Shown piece by piece: positions 1-9,825 of a stretch of DNA of 64,000 nucleotides (positions within the stretch are counted from its first letter, which is position 1; each line of letters starts with the position of its first letter). The position numbers and the translations under genes are program-made. Below the pieces are notes generated by a model, which searched no databases, had not been told where the DNA came from, and was given only the letters and a program-made list of their open reading frames with translations. The DNA comes from Paraburkholderia aspalathi (GTDB lineage Bacteria; Pseudomonadota; Gammaproteobacteria; Burkholderiales; Burkholderiaceae). The stretch spans positions 434,001-498,000 of the forward strand of contig NZ_FPBH01000001.1 of assembly GCF_900116445.1 (NCBI RefSeq), given 5' to 3'.

Positions 1-674
1 TCACCGTGATGGCCCCCGAGCAGAACTGCAGCGGCGCGTCCAATTCCTTGACGCTGTCGCGTCCGCTTTCGGTGCTGCGCTCGGCGAACGGTTTCTACTA
101 CGTGAACGGCACGCCAACCGACTCGGTGCACATCGCGCTGACCGGCATGCTGGACCACACGCCAGACCTGGTTGTCTCGGGCATCAACAACGGCCAGAAC
201 ATGGGCGAGGACACGCTCTATTCAGGCACCGTCGCCGCCGCCACGGAAGGCATCATGTTCGGCGTGCCGGCCATCGCTTTCTCGCTGGTCGACAAAGACT
301 GGGTGCATCTCGAAGACGCTGCGCGCGTGGCCGCCGAGATCGTCGCGCACTACCTCAAGCAGCCGTTGCCGGGGCATCCGCTCCTGAACGTCAATATTCC
401 GAACCTGCCGTACGAGCAACTCGACGGCTGGCATATCACGCGTCTTGGCAAGCGGCATCCGTCGCAACCGGTGATCCGTCAGACCAACCCGCGCGGCGAA
501 CCGATCTACTGGATCGGCCCGTCGGGCAGCGCGCGTGACGCGAGCGAAGGCACCGATTTCCACGCTGTCGCCAACGGCCAGGTGTCGATCACGCCGTTGC
601 AGCTCGACCTGACCCACACGCAAATGCTGCCCGCAGCGCGCGACTGGGCGCGCGCCGGTAGCGGCGCTTCATGA
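1..674 (+). CDS. surE: 5'/3'-nucleotidase SurE (3' part; start lies outside the window)
   Basis: SurE removes phosphate from nucleoside 5'- and 3'-monophosphates in the cytoplasm with a divalent metal. The frame is already open at base 3, so the N-terminus with the first metal-binding aspartates is missing; about 223 residues remain of a family usually near 250. Visible family signatures are the [16 protein letters not shown] block and [19 protein letters not shown], whose asparagine is a metal ligand in the family. The stop overlaps the pcm start (ATGA at 671-674). The surE-pcm-nlpD-rpoS order is a conserved proteobacterial stress cluster, which supports the call. Confidence 0.95.
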   Translation, partial: TVMAPEQNCSGASNSLTLSRPLSVLRSANGFYYVNGTPTDSVHIALTGMLDHTPDLVVSGINNGQNMGEDTLYSGTVAAATEGIMFGVPAIAFSLVDKDWVHLEDAARVAAEIVAHYLKQPLPGHPLLNVNIPNLPYEQLDGWHITRLGKRHPSQPVIRQTNPRGEPIYWIGPSGSARDASEGTDFHAVANGQVSITPLQLDLTHTQMLPAARDWARAGSGAS

Positions 675-1762
675 CGAGCGAGCGCGCAAAGCGCTTTCCG
701 CTCGGTCTCGAGGATCTGGTGCGCGAGCCGCGCCGGCCCGAAGGACGTCCGGGCGAAGTGCGCGCAGCGGCACTTGCCGCGAGCGCGGCGCTGAACGCAC
801 GCCAGCAACCGGCGAAGAACTCGCCGCTTGGCTCTGCGGGGAAGACCCAGGCGAAGTCGCCGGCGAGAGCGCAGACCCAAGCGCAAGCGACATCGCAAGC
901 AAAGCCGCAGGCGAAGGCGCCGATCAAGACGCCGGTGAACTCGACGCTGAAACCGCCTGTCAGCGCCCAGGCCAAGCCACAAGCCAAACCACACGCAACA
1001 GCGGTCGGACAAAGCTCGCCTGCGCGCGCCGCGCCAAAACCGGCGCCGGTGAACAAACCCGCCGCCAAACTCAACGAGCGCGCCTCCGTGCCGAACGTCG
1101 CATTGAACGGCGCTTTGGCACTGACTTCGGAACGGGTTCGCGAACGGATGGTCGAACGCCTGCGTGCGAATGGCGTAACCGATCAGCGCGTGTTGAACGC
1201 GATGTCGGTGGTGCCGCGCCACATGTTCGTCGACCCGGGCCTCGCCGCTCAGGCCTACGAAGATGCCGCGCTGCCGATCGGCCATCACCAGACGATCTCC
1301 AAGCCCTCCGTGGTCGCGCGGATGATCGAACTGGCGGCCGCCGGCCGCGCGTTGAACAACGTGCTCGAAATCGGCACCGGTTGCGGCTATCAGGCGGCGG
1401 TGCTGAGCCAGGTCGCGCGCGATGTTTACTCGATCGAACGCATCAAGCCGCTGTCCGAACGCGCGAAGACAAACTTGCGTCCGCTGCGCATTCCGAACAT
1501 CCGGCTGCACTACGGCGACGGTCGCCTGGGGTTGCCGTCGGCGGCGCCGTTCGACGCCATTGTGATCGCCGCAGCAGGACTCGACGTACCGCAAGCATTA
1601 CTTGAACAACTCGCGATCGGCGGCCGTCTGGTCGCGCCGGTCGGCTCGCAGGAAGGCCAGAACCAGGTGCTGACTCTGGTCGAACGCCTCGGACCCGCGC
1701 AGTGGCGCGAGTCGCGGCTTGATCGCGTTTTCTTTGTACCCTTAAAATCCGGAGTGATTTGA
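671..1762 (+). CDS. pcm: Protein-L-isoaspartate O-methyltransferase with long low-complexity N-terminal extension
   Basis: Pcm methylates isoaspartyl residues of aged proteins using S-adenosylmethionine, so that they can be repaired. The catalytic domain covers roughly residues 151-363, from [19 protein letters not shown], with the SAM-binding motif [11 protein letters not shown] at about 231-241. The usual enzyme is a little over 200 residues; this product is 363 because residues 1-150 form an Ala/Lys/Gln/Pro-rich, probably disordered segment. The ATG overlaps the surE stop, which supports the upstream start and inclusion of the extension. A shorter start inside the extension cannot be excluded. 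It is probably translationally coupled to surE. Confidence 0.93.
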   Translation: MTSERAKRFPLGLEDLVREPRRPEGRPGEVRAAALAASAALNARQQPAKNSPLGSAGKTQAKSPARAQTQAQATSQAKPQAKAPIKTPVNSTLKPPVSAQAKPQAKPHATAVGQSSPARAAPKPAPVNKPAAKLNERASVPNVALNGALALTSERVRERMVERLRANGVTDQRVLNAMSVVPRHMFVDPGLAAQAYEDAALPIGHHQTISKPSVVARMIELAAAGRALNNVLEIGTGCGYQAAVLSQVARDVYSIERIKPLSERAKTNLRPLRIPNIRLHYGDGRLGLPSAAPFDAIVIAAAGLDVPQALLEQLAIGGRLVAPVGSQEGQNQVLTLVERLGPAQWRESRLDRVFFVPLKSGVI

Positions 1763-1767
1763 CACCG

Positions 1768-2694
1768 ATGAGTATGTTGCGCGCGATGCAAAGAACCAGA
1801 CTGACTATCCCTATGACCGTAACCCAGCGTAGCGTGTGCGTGCTCGCCTTGTCCCTGTTGATGTCGGCCTGTGCGACCCGCCTCGATCAGGCGCCGGTCG
1901 TCGACCGTTCCGGCAGCGGTGCGCTCGGCACGCAAGCCGCGCAACAGCCGGCCGTGCCGCTCGGACCGCCGCCGCCGGGCTACTACCGCGTGAAGCCGGG
2001 CGATACGCTGTATCGGATCGCGTTGGAGAACGGCCAGAACTACCGCGACATTTCGACGTGGAACAATCTCACTAACCCGAATCAGATCGAAGTCGATCAG
2101 TTGCTGCGCGTCGTGCCGCCAGGTGCGAACACCGCCGCGCTGACGCCGGGCGTGTCGACGGCGCCGATTGGCGGTGGTGGCGCTGTGCAGAGCGCACCGC
2201 TCGGCAGTACGCCGCCGACGGCAGGCGTCGCGGCGCCGCCGATCTATGGTTCGGGTGCGAACAACGCTTCGCTGACGCCGCCGGCCAACCCGGGCGCAGC
2301 GAGCGATTCGAGCGCCGGCGCGTCCGGCAACGTGGCGTTCTCATGGCCAGTGCGTGGACCAATGCTCGGCACGTTCAACGATTCGACCAACAAGGGTATT
2401 AATATCGGCGGCGCGGCTGGCGACCCGGTTAAGGCTTCTGCGGATGGGCGCGTGGTTTATGCCGGAAATGGGCTGCGTGGTTACGGCAATCTCATTATCA
2501 TCAAGCATGATGCAACTTATCTCACGGCGTATGCACACAACCGCGCTTTGATGGTAAAAGAGGGAGATGCGGTAACCAAAGGGCAGAAGATCGCCGAGAT
2601 GGGCAATAGCGATTCCGACCGCGTGATGTTGCATTTCGAAGTTCGCCGCCAGGGTAAACCTGTCGACCCACTGAAGTATTTGCCGCCGCAATAA
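1768..2694 (+). CDS. nlpD: NlpD-like lipoprotein: LysM plus degenerate M23 (LytM) domain
   Basis: This is an outer-membrane lipoprotein expected to activate cell-wall amidases during division. A lipobox LMSAC ends a hydrophobic signal. A LysM domain follows (YYRVKPGDTLYRIALENG onward), then a Pro/Gly/Ala-rich linker and a C-terminal M23 fold ending LHFEVRRQGKPVDPLKYLP. The zinc ligands of active M23 peptidases are altered: GINIGG stands where the first His motif should be, and MLH replaces the final His-x-His. This fits the non-catalytic NlpD type. The start is uncertain: a TTG at 1759 overlaps the pcm stop, ATG 1768 is used here, and ATG 1813 would give a compact 20-residue signal peptide. 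It lies directly upstream of rpoS, and in relatives this gene carries an rpoS promoter. Confidence 0.88.
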   Translation: MSMLRAMQRTRLTIPMTVTQRSVCVLALSLLMSACATRLDQAPVVDRSGSGALGTQAAQQPAVPLGPPPPGYYRVKPGDTLYRIALENGQNYRDISTWNNLTNPNQIEVDQLLRVVPPGANTAALTPGVSTAPIGGGGAVQSAPLGSTPPTAGVAAPPIYGSGANNASLTPPANPGAASDSSAGASGNVAFSWPVRGPMLGTFNDSTNKGINIGGAAGDPVKASADGRVVYAGNGLRGYGNLIIIKHDATYLTAYAHNRALMVKEGDAVTKGQKIAEMGNSDSDRVMLHFEVRRQGKPVDPLKYLPPQ

Positions 2695-2705
2695 GCGATA
2701 CGACC

Positions 2706-3776
2706 ATGCCGAAATCGAAGCGCCGCCTGCCGCAAGCCGAGTCTGAGACGATTAGCCGCGTCACGCCCGCTTCGGTGGAGGAAAGCGGCGCTTCGGAAGT
2801 TGAAGAAGAGATCGCAGAGGAGCGCGATCTCGACGAACGTCAGGGCGGCGCGGAAGAACCCAGCGAGGCCCGCGAAGTCCCTGCCGACGCAGACGACTTT
2901 CGCGCGCTGCTGCAAGCCGAGCTGACGGCCGACACGATTCAGCACTACCTGAACCGCATCAGCGTCAAGCCGCTCCTGACTGTCGAGGAAGAGCAGAAGT
3001 ATTCGCGTCTGGCGAAGGCGGGCGAGTTCGAAGCGCGGCAAGTGATGATCGAGCGCAATCTGCGGCTCGTCGTCAGCATCGCAAAGGGTTACCTCAACCG
3101 CGGCGTGCCGCTGCTCGATCTGATCGAAGAGGGCAATCTCGGCCTGATGCACGCCATCGAGAAATTCGATCCCACGCGCGGCTTCCGTTTCTCAACCTAT
3201 GCCACATGGTGGATTCGCCAAAGCATCGAGCGCGCGATCATGAACCAGGCGCGCACGGTGCGTTTGCCGGTGCACGTGATCCGTGAGCTCAATCAGGTGC
3301 TGCGCGCGAAGCGCCATCTGGAAAAGAATTCGATGAATTCCGGCGAAGCCGCCGAACGCCGCGACGCGAGCATCGACGACATTGCCTATCTGACCGGCAA
3401 GACCACAGACGAAGTTACCGACATTCTCGCGTTGAACGAGCACACCGCGTCGCTGGACGCGCCGCTCGATCTTGACCCGGCGAGCAGCCTGCTCGACCTG
3501 CTGTCCGACGACCAGAGCCAGTCGCCGGATGCCGAAGTGCAGCACCGCGAGCTGGAAACGCTTACACGGGCATGGCTCGCGCGGCTGTCGGACAAGCATC
3601 GTCATGTGATCGAGCGCCGCTTCGGGCTGAATCACATCGAGCCCGCCACGCTCGAAGAACTGGCCGACGAAATGGGCCTCACGCGCGAGCGTGTGCGCCA
3701 GATCCAACAGGAAGCGCTGGTGCGGCTGAAGCGCTTCTTTGCCTCCAACGGTGTTCGGAAGGACGCCGTTCTATAA
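2706..3776 (+). CDS. rpoS: RNA polymerase sigma factor RpoS (sigma-38)
   Basis: This is the stationary-phase and general-stress sigma factor. The first 60 or so residues are acidic and poorly conserved. Region 1.2 and region 2 follow: ADTIQHYLNRISVKPLLT, then the core-binding stretch ARQVMIERNLRLVVSIAKGY and the -10 recognition stretch FSTYATWWIRQSIERAIMNQ. The C-terminal region 4 helix-turn-helix reads LEELADEMGLTRERVRQIQQ. The 356-residue length is close to RpoS of other betaproteobacteria. It follows nlpD by 11 bases. RpoS rather than RpoD is supported by size, the lack of a long region 1.1, and the nlpD neighbour. Confidence 0.96.
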   Translation: MPKSKRRLPQAESETISRVTPASVEESGASEVEEEIAEERDLDERQGGAEEPSEAREVPADADDFRALLQAELTADTIQHYLNRISVKPLLTVEEEQKYSRLAKAGEFEARQVMIERNLRLVVSIAKGYLNRGVPLLDLIEEGNLGLMHAIEKFDPTRGFRFSTYATWWIRQSIERAIMNQARTVRLPVHVIRELNQVLRAKRHLEKNSMNSGEAAERRDASIDDIAYLTGKTTDEVTDILALNEHTASLDAPLDLDPASSLLDLLSDDQSQSPDAEVQHRELETLTRAWLARLSDKHRHVIERRFGLNHIEPATLEELADEMGLTRERVRQIQQEALVRLKRFFASNGVRKDAVL

Positions 3777-3780
3777 CCTG

Positions 3781-4557
3781 ATGACACCGATTCTTGTTTT
3801 CGACATCGAGACGATTCCCGATGTCGTCGGCATTCGCCGCCTCGAAGATCTGCCTGCCACGCTGAGTGACGCCGAAGTCGCCGAGCACGCTTTTGCCGCG
3901 CGCCGCGAAAAGACCGGCAGCGATTTCCTGCCGCACCACCTGCAGCGGATCGCCGCCATTTCCTGCGTGTTCCGCGACAACAACGGTTTCCGCGTGCGCT
4001 CGCTCGGCACGCTGGAAGACGGCGAAGCCGCGCTCGTGCAGTCGTTTTATCGCGTGATCGAAAAATACACGCCACAGCTCGTGTCCTGGAACGGCGGTGG
4101 GTTCGACCTGCCGGTCCTGAACTACCGCGCGCTGGTCAACGGCATTCCCGCCTCCCGTTTCTGGGACCTCGGCGAGGACGACCGCGAGTTCAAGTGGAAC
4201 AACTACATCAGCCGCTATCACTCGCGTCACACCGATCTGATGGACGTGCTGGCGATGTATCAGGCGCGCGCCAATGCGCCGCTCGACGCGCTCGCGAAGA
4301 TGTGCGGCTTCCCCGGCAAGATGGGCATGGACGGCAGCCAGGTGTGGAACGCTTACCAGGAAGGCCGCATCGAGGAAATCCGCAACTATTGCGAGACCGA
4401 TGTCGTCAATACATACCTGCTGTATTGCCGCTTCCAGCTAATCCGCGGCGCGTTTTCGGCCGAAGAGTATGCTGACGAGATCAACCTGGTCAAAAATGCG
4501 CTGGCGTTGGAGGCGGCGCCGCAATGGGCCGAGTATCTGGCCGCATTCGATCAGTAA
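3781..4557 (+). CDS. Predicted 3'-5' exonuclease, DnaQ/PolB-exonuclease-like
   Basis: This is a stand-alone RNase H-fold 3'-5' exonuclease of 258 residues. The ExoI motif is near the N-terminus, LVFDIETIPD, with the Asp-x-Glu metal ligands at residues 8 and 10. Later motifs are SWNGGGFDLPVL, RHTDLMDVL and the C-terminal NYCETDVVNTYLLY, all typical of the PolB-like exonuclease family lacking a polymerase domain. I chose ATG 3781, four bases after the rpoS stop, over an upstream in-frame start inside rpoS. The substrate is unknown; a DNA-repair or proofreading role is inferred from the family. Confidence 0.85.
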   Translation: MTPILVFDIETIPDVVGIRRLEDLPATLSDAEVAEHAFAARREKTGSDFLPHHLQRIAAISCVFRDNNGFRVRSLGTLEDGEAALVQSFYRVIEKYTPQLVSWNGGGFDLPVLNYRALVNGIPASRFWDLGEDDREFKWNNYISRYHSRHTDLMDVLAMYQARANAPLDALAKMCGFPGKMGMDGSQVWNAYQEGRIEEIRNYCETDVVNTYLLYCRFQLIRGAFSAEEYADEINLVKNALALEAAPQWAEYLAAFDQ

Positions 4558-4757
4558 GCGGCTTGCTTATCGGTCTTGTTGAAACGAAACCGTTCGCCGC
4601 ACACTAACGCAGTTGAGCGTCTGTTGGTAGCCGCCGTAGTGCGAAGCCGGGCGCAAGCGCCAGGCGTCGCCGTATGCTGATCGTGATCGAAGCGATCGGT
4701 GTGCGCGGCGCTTCGTCTACAATCTCGCCTTTCCCCAAGTTTGTCAGGAAGTCGCAG

Positions 4758-6176
4758 GTGTCCCGAACTGCCCCCCAACGCCGCTCGCCGAAGCGCCAGA
4801 AGGTGCCCGCTCCGGCGAAAGCGCACGTCATTACCGGCAATGAGCCGATCATCGAAATCGTTTCGCTCGACATGGAAGCGCGCGGCGTGGGCCGCATCGA
4901 GAGCGAAGACGGCACGCCCGGCAAGGTGATTTTTGTCGAAGGCGCGTTGCCCGGCGAGCGTGTCAGCTACTCGACGCATCGCAGCAAGCCGAAATTCGAG
5001 CAGGCTGAGGTCGTCCAGGTGTTCCGCGAAAGCGTGCTTCGCACCAAGCCGAAATGCACCTACTTCGATATCTGCGGCGGCTGTTCGATGCAGCATCTCG
5101 ATATCCGCGCCCAGATTGCCGTCAAGCAGCGCGTGCTCGAAGACAATTTCCAGCATCTGGCGAAGCTGCGCCCGGAGACCGTGTTCCGGCCGATTCACGG
5201 TCCGGCCTGGGGATACCGCTACCGCGCGCGTCTGGCGGTGCGCTATCTGCCGGAAAAGGGCGGCATGCGCATCGGCTTCTACGAGAAGAAGAGCAGCTAC
5301 ATCTCGGACATGAAGACCTGCGAGATACTGCCGCCGCACATTTCGGCGATGCTGATGCCGCTGCGTTTCATGGTCCGCAAGTTGTCGATCTACGATCGTA
5401 TGCCGCAGATCGAGCTCGCGGTCGGCTCGTCGGTCACCGCGCTGGTGCTGCGCAATCTCGCGCCGATCACCGCCGCCGACGAGCAGGTGCTGCGCGATTT
5501 CGCCGACGAACACAATATCCAGTGGTGGTTGCAGCCGGGCGGTCCCGACACGGTTGCGCCGTTCTATCCGCTCGACGCGCAGCTCGACTACACGCTGCCG
5601 GAATACAACATCCGGATGCCGTTCAAGCCGACCGATTTCACCCAGGTGAATCACGCCATCAATCGCGTGCTGGTGAGCCGTGCGCTGCGTCTGCTGGCCC
5701 CGTCCAGCACGGACCGGGTGCTCGACCTGTTCTGCGGAATCGGCAACTTCACGCTGCCGCTCGCGCGGATTTCGAAAGAAGTGATGGGGATCGAAGGCAG
5801 CGAAGTGCTGACTTCGCGTGCGCTTGCCAATGCCGAGCTGAACGGTGTGGCCGGCCATACGTCGTTTGCTTGCCGCAACCTGTTCGAAGTCACCGCCGAC
5901 GACATGCGTGCGCTCGGCCATTTCGACAAAATCCTGATCGACCCGCCGCGCGAAGGTGCGCTGGCTGTCGCCAAGGCGCTCGCGGAGATCGCGCAGAGCG
6001 GCAATGGGCCGTTGCCGAAGCGTATTGTCTATGTGTCGTGCGCGCCGGCCACGCTCGCTCGCGATGCGGGCCTGCTGGTGCATGAGGCCGGCTACCGGCT
6101 GGTGGGCGCGGGTGTGGTGAACATGTTCCCGCATACCTCGCACGTGGAGTCGATTGCGTTGTTCGAGCGGGACTGA
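4758..6176 (+). CDS. rlmD: 23S rRNA (uracil-1939-C5)-methyltransferase RlmD
   Basis: RlmD makes 5-methyluridine at 23S rRNA position 1939. The start is GTG 4758, chosen because AGGAAG lies six bases upstream; the product is 472 residues. A TRAM-like domain comes first (about residues 30-90). The iron-sulfur cluster cysteines are C100, C106 and C109 (KCTYFDICGGC) with a probable fourth at C188. The methyltransferase domain has DLFCGIGNFTLPLA, DPPREGA, and the catalytic Cys in YVSCAPATLARD (about residue 428). An in-frame extension back to 4674 exists but has no Shine-Dalgarno sequence. A strong hairpin follows the gene. Confidence 0.94.
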   Translation: MSRTAPQRRSPKRQKVPAPAKAHVITGNEPIIEIVSLDMEARGVGRIESEDGTPGKVIFVEGALPGERVSYSTHRSKPKFEQAEVVQVFRESVLRTKPKCTYFDICGGCSMQHLDIRAQIAVKQRVLEDNFQHLAKLRPETVFRPIHGPAWGYRYRARLAVRYLPEKGGMRIGFYEKKSSYISDMKTCEILPPHISAMLMPLRFMVRKLSIYDRMPQIELAVGSSVTALVLRNLAPITAADEQVLRDFADEHNIQWWLQPGGPDTVAPFYPLDAQLDYTLPEYNIRMPFKPTDFTQVNHAINRVLVSRALRLLAPSSTDRVLDLFCGIGNFTLPLARISKEVMGIEGSEVLTSRALANAELNGVAGHTSFACRNLFEVTADDMRALGHFDKILIDPPREGALAVAKALAEIAQSGNGPLPKRIVYVSCAPATLARDAGLLVHEAGYRLVGAGVVNMFPHTSHVESIALFERD

Positions 6177-6224
6177 GGGCGCTGGTTGCCGGCTGGTGCT
6201 TCATAGGCTGGGCGGCGACTGCGC

Positions 6225-6264
6225 AAACAAAAACGCCACGACCGAAGTCGTGGCGTTTTTGTTT
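6225..6264. terminator. Bidirectional rho-independent terminator between rlmD and bamD
   Basis: An 18-bp perfect inverted repeat (6225-6242 and 6247-6264) has a CGAA tetraloop. The core is ACGCCACGAC / GTCGTGGCGT, flanked by A-rich and T-rich arms. It therefore works as an intrinsic terminator on both strands for the convergent genes rlmD and bamD. Confidence 0.9.
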
Positions 6265-6282
6265 AAGGCAGCGAGTCGAGGC

Positions 6283-7143
6283 TTAGAACTGCCACCACGA
6301 CTTTTCCTTACCGGGCCTTGCGTGACCCGTGATATACGGGCTGTCAGGGAAGGTGCCGGCCAGAATGCGCTTCGTGTCGTCAGCCAGTTGCGGCTGGTTC
6401 AGCTTCTCGTACGACAGCATCATGATGTGCAGTGCGTCTTCGATAGCCGGTGCGTTCTTGTATTCCTTCAACGCCAGTTGCGCGCGGTTGATCGCGGCGA
6501 CATACGCGCCACGACGGTAGTAATAATCCGCCGCATGGACCTCGTGCGAGGCCAGCGCATTCACGATATAGCGCATGCGTTGCGCAGCGTCCGGCGCATA
6601 CTTGCTGTTCGGGTACTTGTCGACCACGACCTTGAACGCGTCATACGACTCGCGCAGCGACTTCGGATCGCGCTCGCTCATGTCCTGGCCGGAGAAGCGG
6701 CCGAACAGACCGAGGTCGTCGTTGAAGTGGATCATGCCCTTCAGGTAGTACGCGTACGCGATGTCCGGGTGATCCGGGTGCAGCTGGATGAAGCGGTCGA
6801 TCGCCTGGTCGGCGGCGGCGTTTTCGTTATCTTTCCAGTTGCAATACGCGACGTTGATCTGCGCTTGCTGGGCAAAGTGGCCGAACGGATCGCGGCCTTC
6901 GAGCATCTCGAAATACTTGGCGCACTTGCCGAAATCACCACCGGTCAGAGCGTCGTTCGCCTCCGTATATAATTTGTTGTTGTTCCACGCAGCCGTCTCG
7001 TCGGTCTTTTCCGGCAGGCCGTGGCAAGCCGCAACTACGGCGACGGCTGCGGCGCACGCAATGTATCCGGCCACTTTCCGGGCCATCTTCTTGATGACCG
7101 CCAAATTGATCGCCGCTTTAGTGATGGTGTTCAAGGCTCGCAT
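6283..7143 (-). CDS. bamD: Outer-membrane assembly lipoprotein BamD (ComL family)
   Basis: BamD is the essential TPR lipoprotein of the BAM complex that inserts beta-barrel proteins into the outer membrane. A lipobox VVAAC is present, followed by [20 protein letters not shown] and a run of TPR-like helices, for example [20 protein letters not shown] and [20 protein letters not shown]. With ATG 7143 the product is 286 residues and the lipid-carrying Cys is residue 40. An internal ATG at 7086 would put the Cys at 21, a more usual signal length, so the start is open. It is transcribed divergently from rluD, 38 bases away, as in many proteobacteria. Confidence 0.94.
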   Translation of the reverse strand: MRALNTITKAAINLAVIKKMARKVAGYIACAAAVAVVAACHGLPEKTDETAAWNNNKLYTEANDALTGGDFGKCAKYFEMLEGRDPFGHFAQQAQINVAYCNWKDNENAAADQAIDRFIQLHPDHPDIAYAYYLKGMIHFNDDLGLFGRFSGQDMSERDPKSLRESYDAFKVVVDKYPNSKYAPDAAQRMRYIVNALASHEVHAADYYYRRGAYVAAINRAQLALKEYKNAPAIEDALHIMMLSYEKLNQPQLADDTKRILAGTFPDSPYITGHARPGKEKSWWQF

Positions 7144-7181
7144 TTTCCAGTCTAGCTTTACGTCCAGGTGACCCAGACTCA

Positions 7182-8456
7182 ATGACCCGCTCAAATACTC
7201 CAGGCGCCGCAACCGGTGCCGGGAATAGCAACAAAGATTATAGCGTAAGCGCTGACCCCTCCGACGCGTTGGGCGTCGATTCACTCGACGACGATCTCGG
7301 CAGCGACGCCCTCGCGGCCGCCGGCCCGGACAGGGTGCCAACCGTGGCGAGCCCCGTGGCGGACGAGTCGCCGCGCAGCGTCGTCGTGCCCGACGAACTG
7401 GCCGGCGAACGCCTCGACAAGGTGCTTGCCCGAATCTTTCCGGAGTTTTCACGTAACCGGCTGCAAAGCTGGATCGAGTCGGAGCGGGTGCGCATCGACG
7501 GCAAACCGGCCAAAATCCGTCAGCCGGTGCCGCTTGGGGCGACCATCGAGCTCGTGCCCGATCTGCTGCCTGAGCAGCTCGCGTTCACGCCCGAGCCGGT
7601 GCCGCTCGAGATCGTCTACGAGGACGACACGCTGGTGGTCATCAACAAGCCGGCCGGCATGGTCGTGCATCCGGCGGCCGGCAACTGGAGCGGCACCGTC
7701 CTCAACGGTTTGCTGTACCGCTATGGCGATGCCGCAGCCGGCTTGCCGCGCGCCGGTATCGTGCATCGGCTCGACAAGGAAACGTCCGGTCTGATGGTGG
7801 TGGCGCGCACGCTCGAGGCGCAGACGGATCTGGTGCGCCAGCTGCAGGCACGCACGGTGAAGCGCCGTTACCTTGCGCTGGTATGGGGCAACATGCCCGA
7901 AGAGGGCACGATCGACGCGCCGATCGGCCGCGATCCGCGCGAACGCACGCGCATGGCGGTGGTGACGAGCGCATCGGGCAAAGCGGCGCGCACGCATTTC
8001 CGGCGCGTGGACACGGCGATCTGGCAGCGTCAGCCGGTCACCGCGATTCATTGCGATCTGGAAACCGGCCGCACCCATCAGATTCGCGTGCATTGCGCGC
8101 ATATCGGCCATCCGCTGCTCGGCGATCCGGTTTATGGACGTGCACGCGGCAAGCGCTCGGTGACGCCGCTGCCGGACGGTTTCGCGCGTCAGGCGCTGCA
8201 TGCATGGCGCCTCGGTCTGATTCACCCGAAAACCGGCCGGACCATGCAATGGCGCGCCGATGCACCGGAAGACATGCAGGTGCTGTCGGCGGCGCTTGGC
8301 CTGGGGCGTGACGATGCGGGCGAGTTCGACGAGACGTACTACGAGGAAGACGACTACGACGCCTCGCTTGACGACGATATCGATGAAGACGGCGACGGCG
8401 AGCACGACGAAGACCAGGATCACGACGACGAACACGACGAGGACGGTCACGCATGA
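7182..8456 (+). CDS. rluD: 23S rRNA pseudouridine synthase RluD with acidic C-terminal tail
   Basis: RluD converts uridines 1911, 1915 and 1917 of helix 69 in 23S rRNA to pseudouridine. An S4 RNA-binding domain ([20 protein letters not shown] onward) precedes the RluA-type catalytic domain. The active-site Asp is D198 in [18 protein letters not shown]. The C-terminal signature [20 protein letters not shown] is intact. The product is 424 residues, against about 326 in E. coli. The extra length is a roughly 70-residue N-terminal segment and a C-terminal tail of about 45 residues that is almost entirely Asp, Glu and His. The stop overlaps the pgeF start (ATGA at 8453-8456). Confidence 0.94.
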   Translation: MTRSNTPGAATGAGNSNKDYSVSADPSDALGVDSLDDDLGSDALAAAGPDRVPTVASPVADESPRSVVVPDELAGERLDKVLARIFPEFSRNRLQSWIESERVRIDGKPAKIRQPVPLGATIELVPDLLPEQLAFTPEPVPLEIVYEDDTLVVINKPAGMVVHPAAGNWSGTVLNGLLYRYGDAAAGLPRAGIVHRLDKETSGLMVVARTLEAQTDLVRQLQARTVKRRYLALVWGNMPEEGTIDAPIGRDPRERTRMAVVTSASGKAARTHFRRVDTAIWQRQPVTAIHCDLETGRTHQIRVHCAHIGHPLLGDPVYGRARGKRSVTPLPDGFARQALHAWRLGLIHPKTGRTMQWRADAPEDMQVLSAALGLGRDDAGEFDETYYEEDDYDASLDDDIDEDGDGEHDEDQDHDDEHDEDGHA

Positions 8457-9301
8457 GTTTGCCCGAGCTGAGCTTTGCCGATGTTGTGCAACCCGCATGG
8501 AACGTATCGCCGCGTGTGCGTGCGCTCGTCACCACCCGCAACGGCGGTGTGAGCGAGCCGCCGTTCGGCCGTTGGCAGGATGGCGCTGATCAGCCTGGCG
8601 GCCTGAATCTGGGGATGAAAAGCGGCGACGATCCCGCCGCGGTCGCAACTAATCGCGCACGCTTGCTGAGTCTGGCAGGTGTAGGCGAGGCCGCGTGGCT
8701 TGAACAGATTCACGGCGCCGGCATCGTGCGTGCGGAAGATGCGCTCGCACAGACTCAGGCAAGCGGTACGCCGACACGAGCGGACGCCAGCGTCACCGAT
8801 CGGCCGGGCACGGTGTGTGTCGTGATGGTCGCCGATTGCATGCCGGTGTTGTTGTGCGACCAAGCAGGGCGCGCGGTCGGCGCGGCCCATGCCGGCTGGC
8901 GTGGTCTGGCAGCGGGTATCGTCGAGCAGACTGCACAGCGTGTGGCCAGTCTCGCCGGCGTGGAGGCCGCATCGTTGCATGCCTACCTGGGTCCGGCGAT
9001 CGGACCGGACGCATTCGAGGTGGGTGCAGATGTGCGTGACGCCTTCATGAATGGCGTGGACGGCGCACAACGCGAAGCCACCGCGAATGCATTCATTACG
9101 CATCCGCAAAATCCTGGCAAATATCTCGCCGATCTCGCGGCGCTGGCGCGCTTGCGCTTGCAACGGATTGGTGTGACGCGCATTGTCGGCGGCGATCTGT
9201 GTACGGTCACGCAACGCGAACGTTTCTATTCCTATCGCCGTGATCGCGAGACAGGGCGCATGGCTGCGCTGATCTGGCTGGACGATCAGGCTACGCGTTA
9301 G
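8453..9301 (+). CDS. pgeF: Peptidoglycan editing factor PgeF (YfiH / multicopper polyphenol oxidase family)
   Basis: PgeF-family proteins hydrolyse wrongly incorporated L-Ser from peptidoglycan precursors; members have also been described as laccase-like oxidases or purine-nucleoside enzymes. The 282-residue product has the conserved metal-site motifs [20 protein letters not shown] and [12 protein letters not shown], and ends with [19 protein letters not shown]. It is translationally coupled to rluD through ATGA. A 20-bp perfect inverted repeat starts 22 bases after the stop. Confidence 0.9.
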   Translation: MSLPELSFADVVQPAWNVSPRVRALVTTRNGGVSEPPFGRWQDGADQPGGLNLGMKSGDDPAAVATNRARLLSLAGVGEAAWLEQIHGAGIVRAEDALAQTQASGTPTRADASVTDRPGTVCVVMVADCMPVLLCDQAGRAVGAAHAGWRGLAAGIVEQTAQRVASLAGVEAASLHAYLGPAIGPDAFEVGADVRDAFMNGVDGAQREATANAFITHPQNPGKYLADLAALARLRLQRIGVTRIVGGDLCTVTQRERFYSYRRDRETGRMAALIWLDDQATR

Positions 9302-9322
9302 TCCGGCACTCAATCATCCACG

Positions 9323-9372
9323 CACGGCCGCATGATGGCGCTTCGATTTATCAGCGCCATCATGCGGCCGTG
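9323..9372. terminator. Long perfect hairpin after pgeF
   Basis: The arms at 9323-9342 and 9353-9372 are 20-bp perfect complements, separated by a 10-base AT-rich loop. The downstream sequence (GCGTTTCTCG) lacks a full T-run, so it could be a weak intrinsic terminator or an mRNA 3'-end stabiliser for the rluD-pgeF transcript. Confidence 0.6.
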
Positions 9373-9825
9373 GCGTTTCTCGCCGTTGCCTCGATTAGCG
9401 CGATGTGTTCCCGCAAGCATCCGTATGAGGGTTTATTCGGAGATACGTTGCGTGCTTTTGCTGCGCTGCCGGAATTTGTCGCGCGCACGTTAATCTGCCG
9501 CTCAAAGTGCGCGCGAGTGAACGGATAAATACGCATAAATATGCACAAGCCCATGCAATAGGGGAGTTTTTTTGCTTATGCGAGCACTTATCAACCCATG
9601 TTCCAAAAGCGCGATCTGCTATACAGGGAAAACGATAATTAAAAAACTATCGCACTGCGGCAAAATCGGGAACAAGCATTGACATGCCTTGCGATGGGGA
9701 GCAAGAATGTTCCTCACAGCTCCTCGTACATGGGACAGGGCGTGACGAGGTCGCGAGCAATCGCCCACGTGCGCATGAACCTGCCTCTCAACCCGTCCGC
9801 AAGGACTCACCGGTCAAAAGCAGGT
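9373..9825 (+). promoter_or_regulatory. phaC upstream region with a candidate promoter
   Basis: This stretch of about 450 bases has no convincing gene. Bases 9530-9670 are clearly A/T-richer than the flanks. A consensus -35 TTGACA lies at 9679-9684, with AAGAAT at 9703-9708 (18-base spacing) as a weak -10. This would leave a leader of over 100 bases before the phaC start used here. PhaC operons are known to be transcribed from an upstream promoter, but this assignment rests on pattern alone. Confidence 0.35.

Noticed and set aside
506..1594. Long minus-strand open frame opposite pcm
   Set aside because: Arg/Cys-rich, no RBS, explained as the antisense shadow of GC-rich pcm codons.
4551..6143. 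530-codon minus-strand open frame opposite rlmD
   Set aside because: Antisense shadow of rlmD, which has all catalytic residues.
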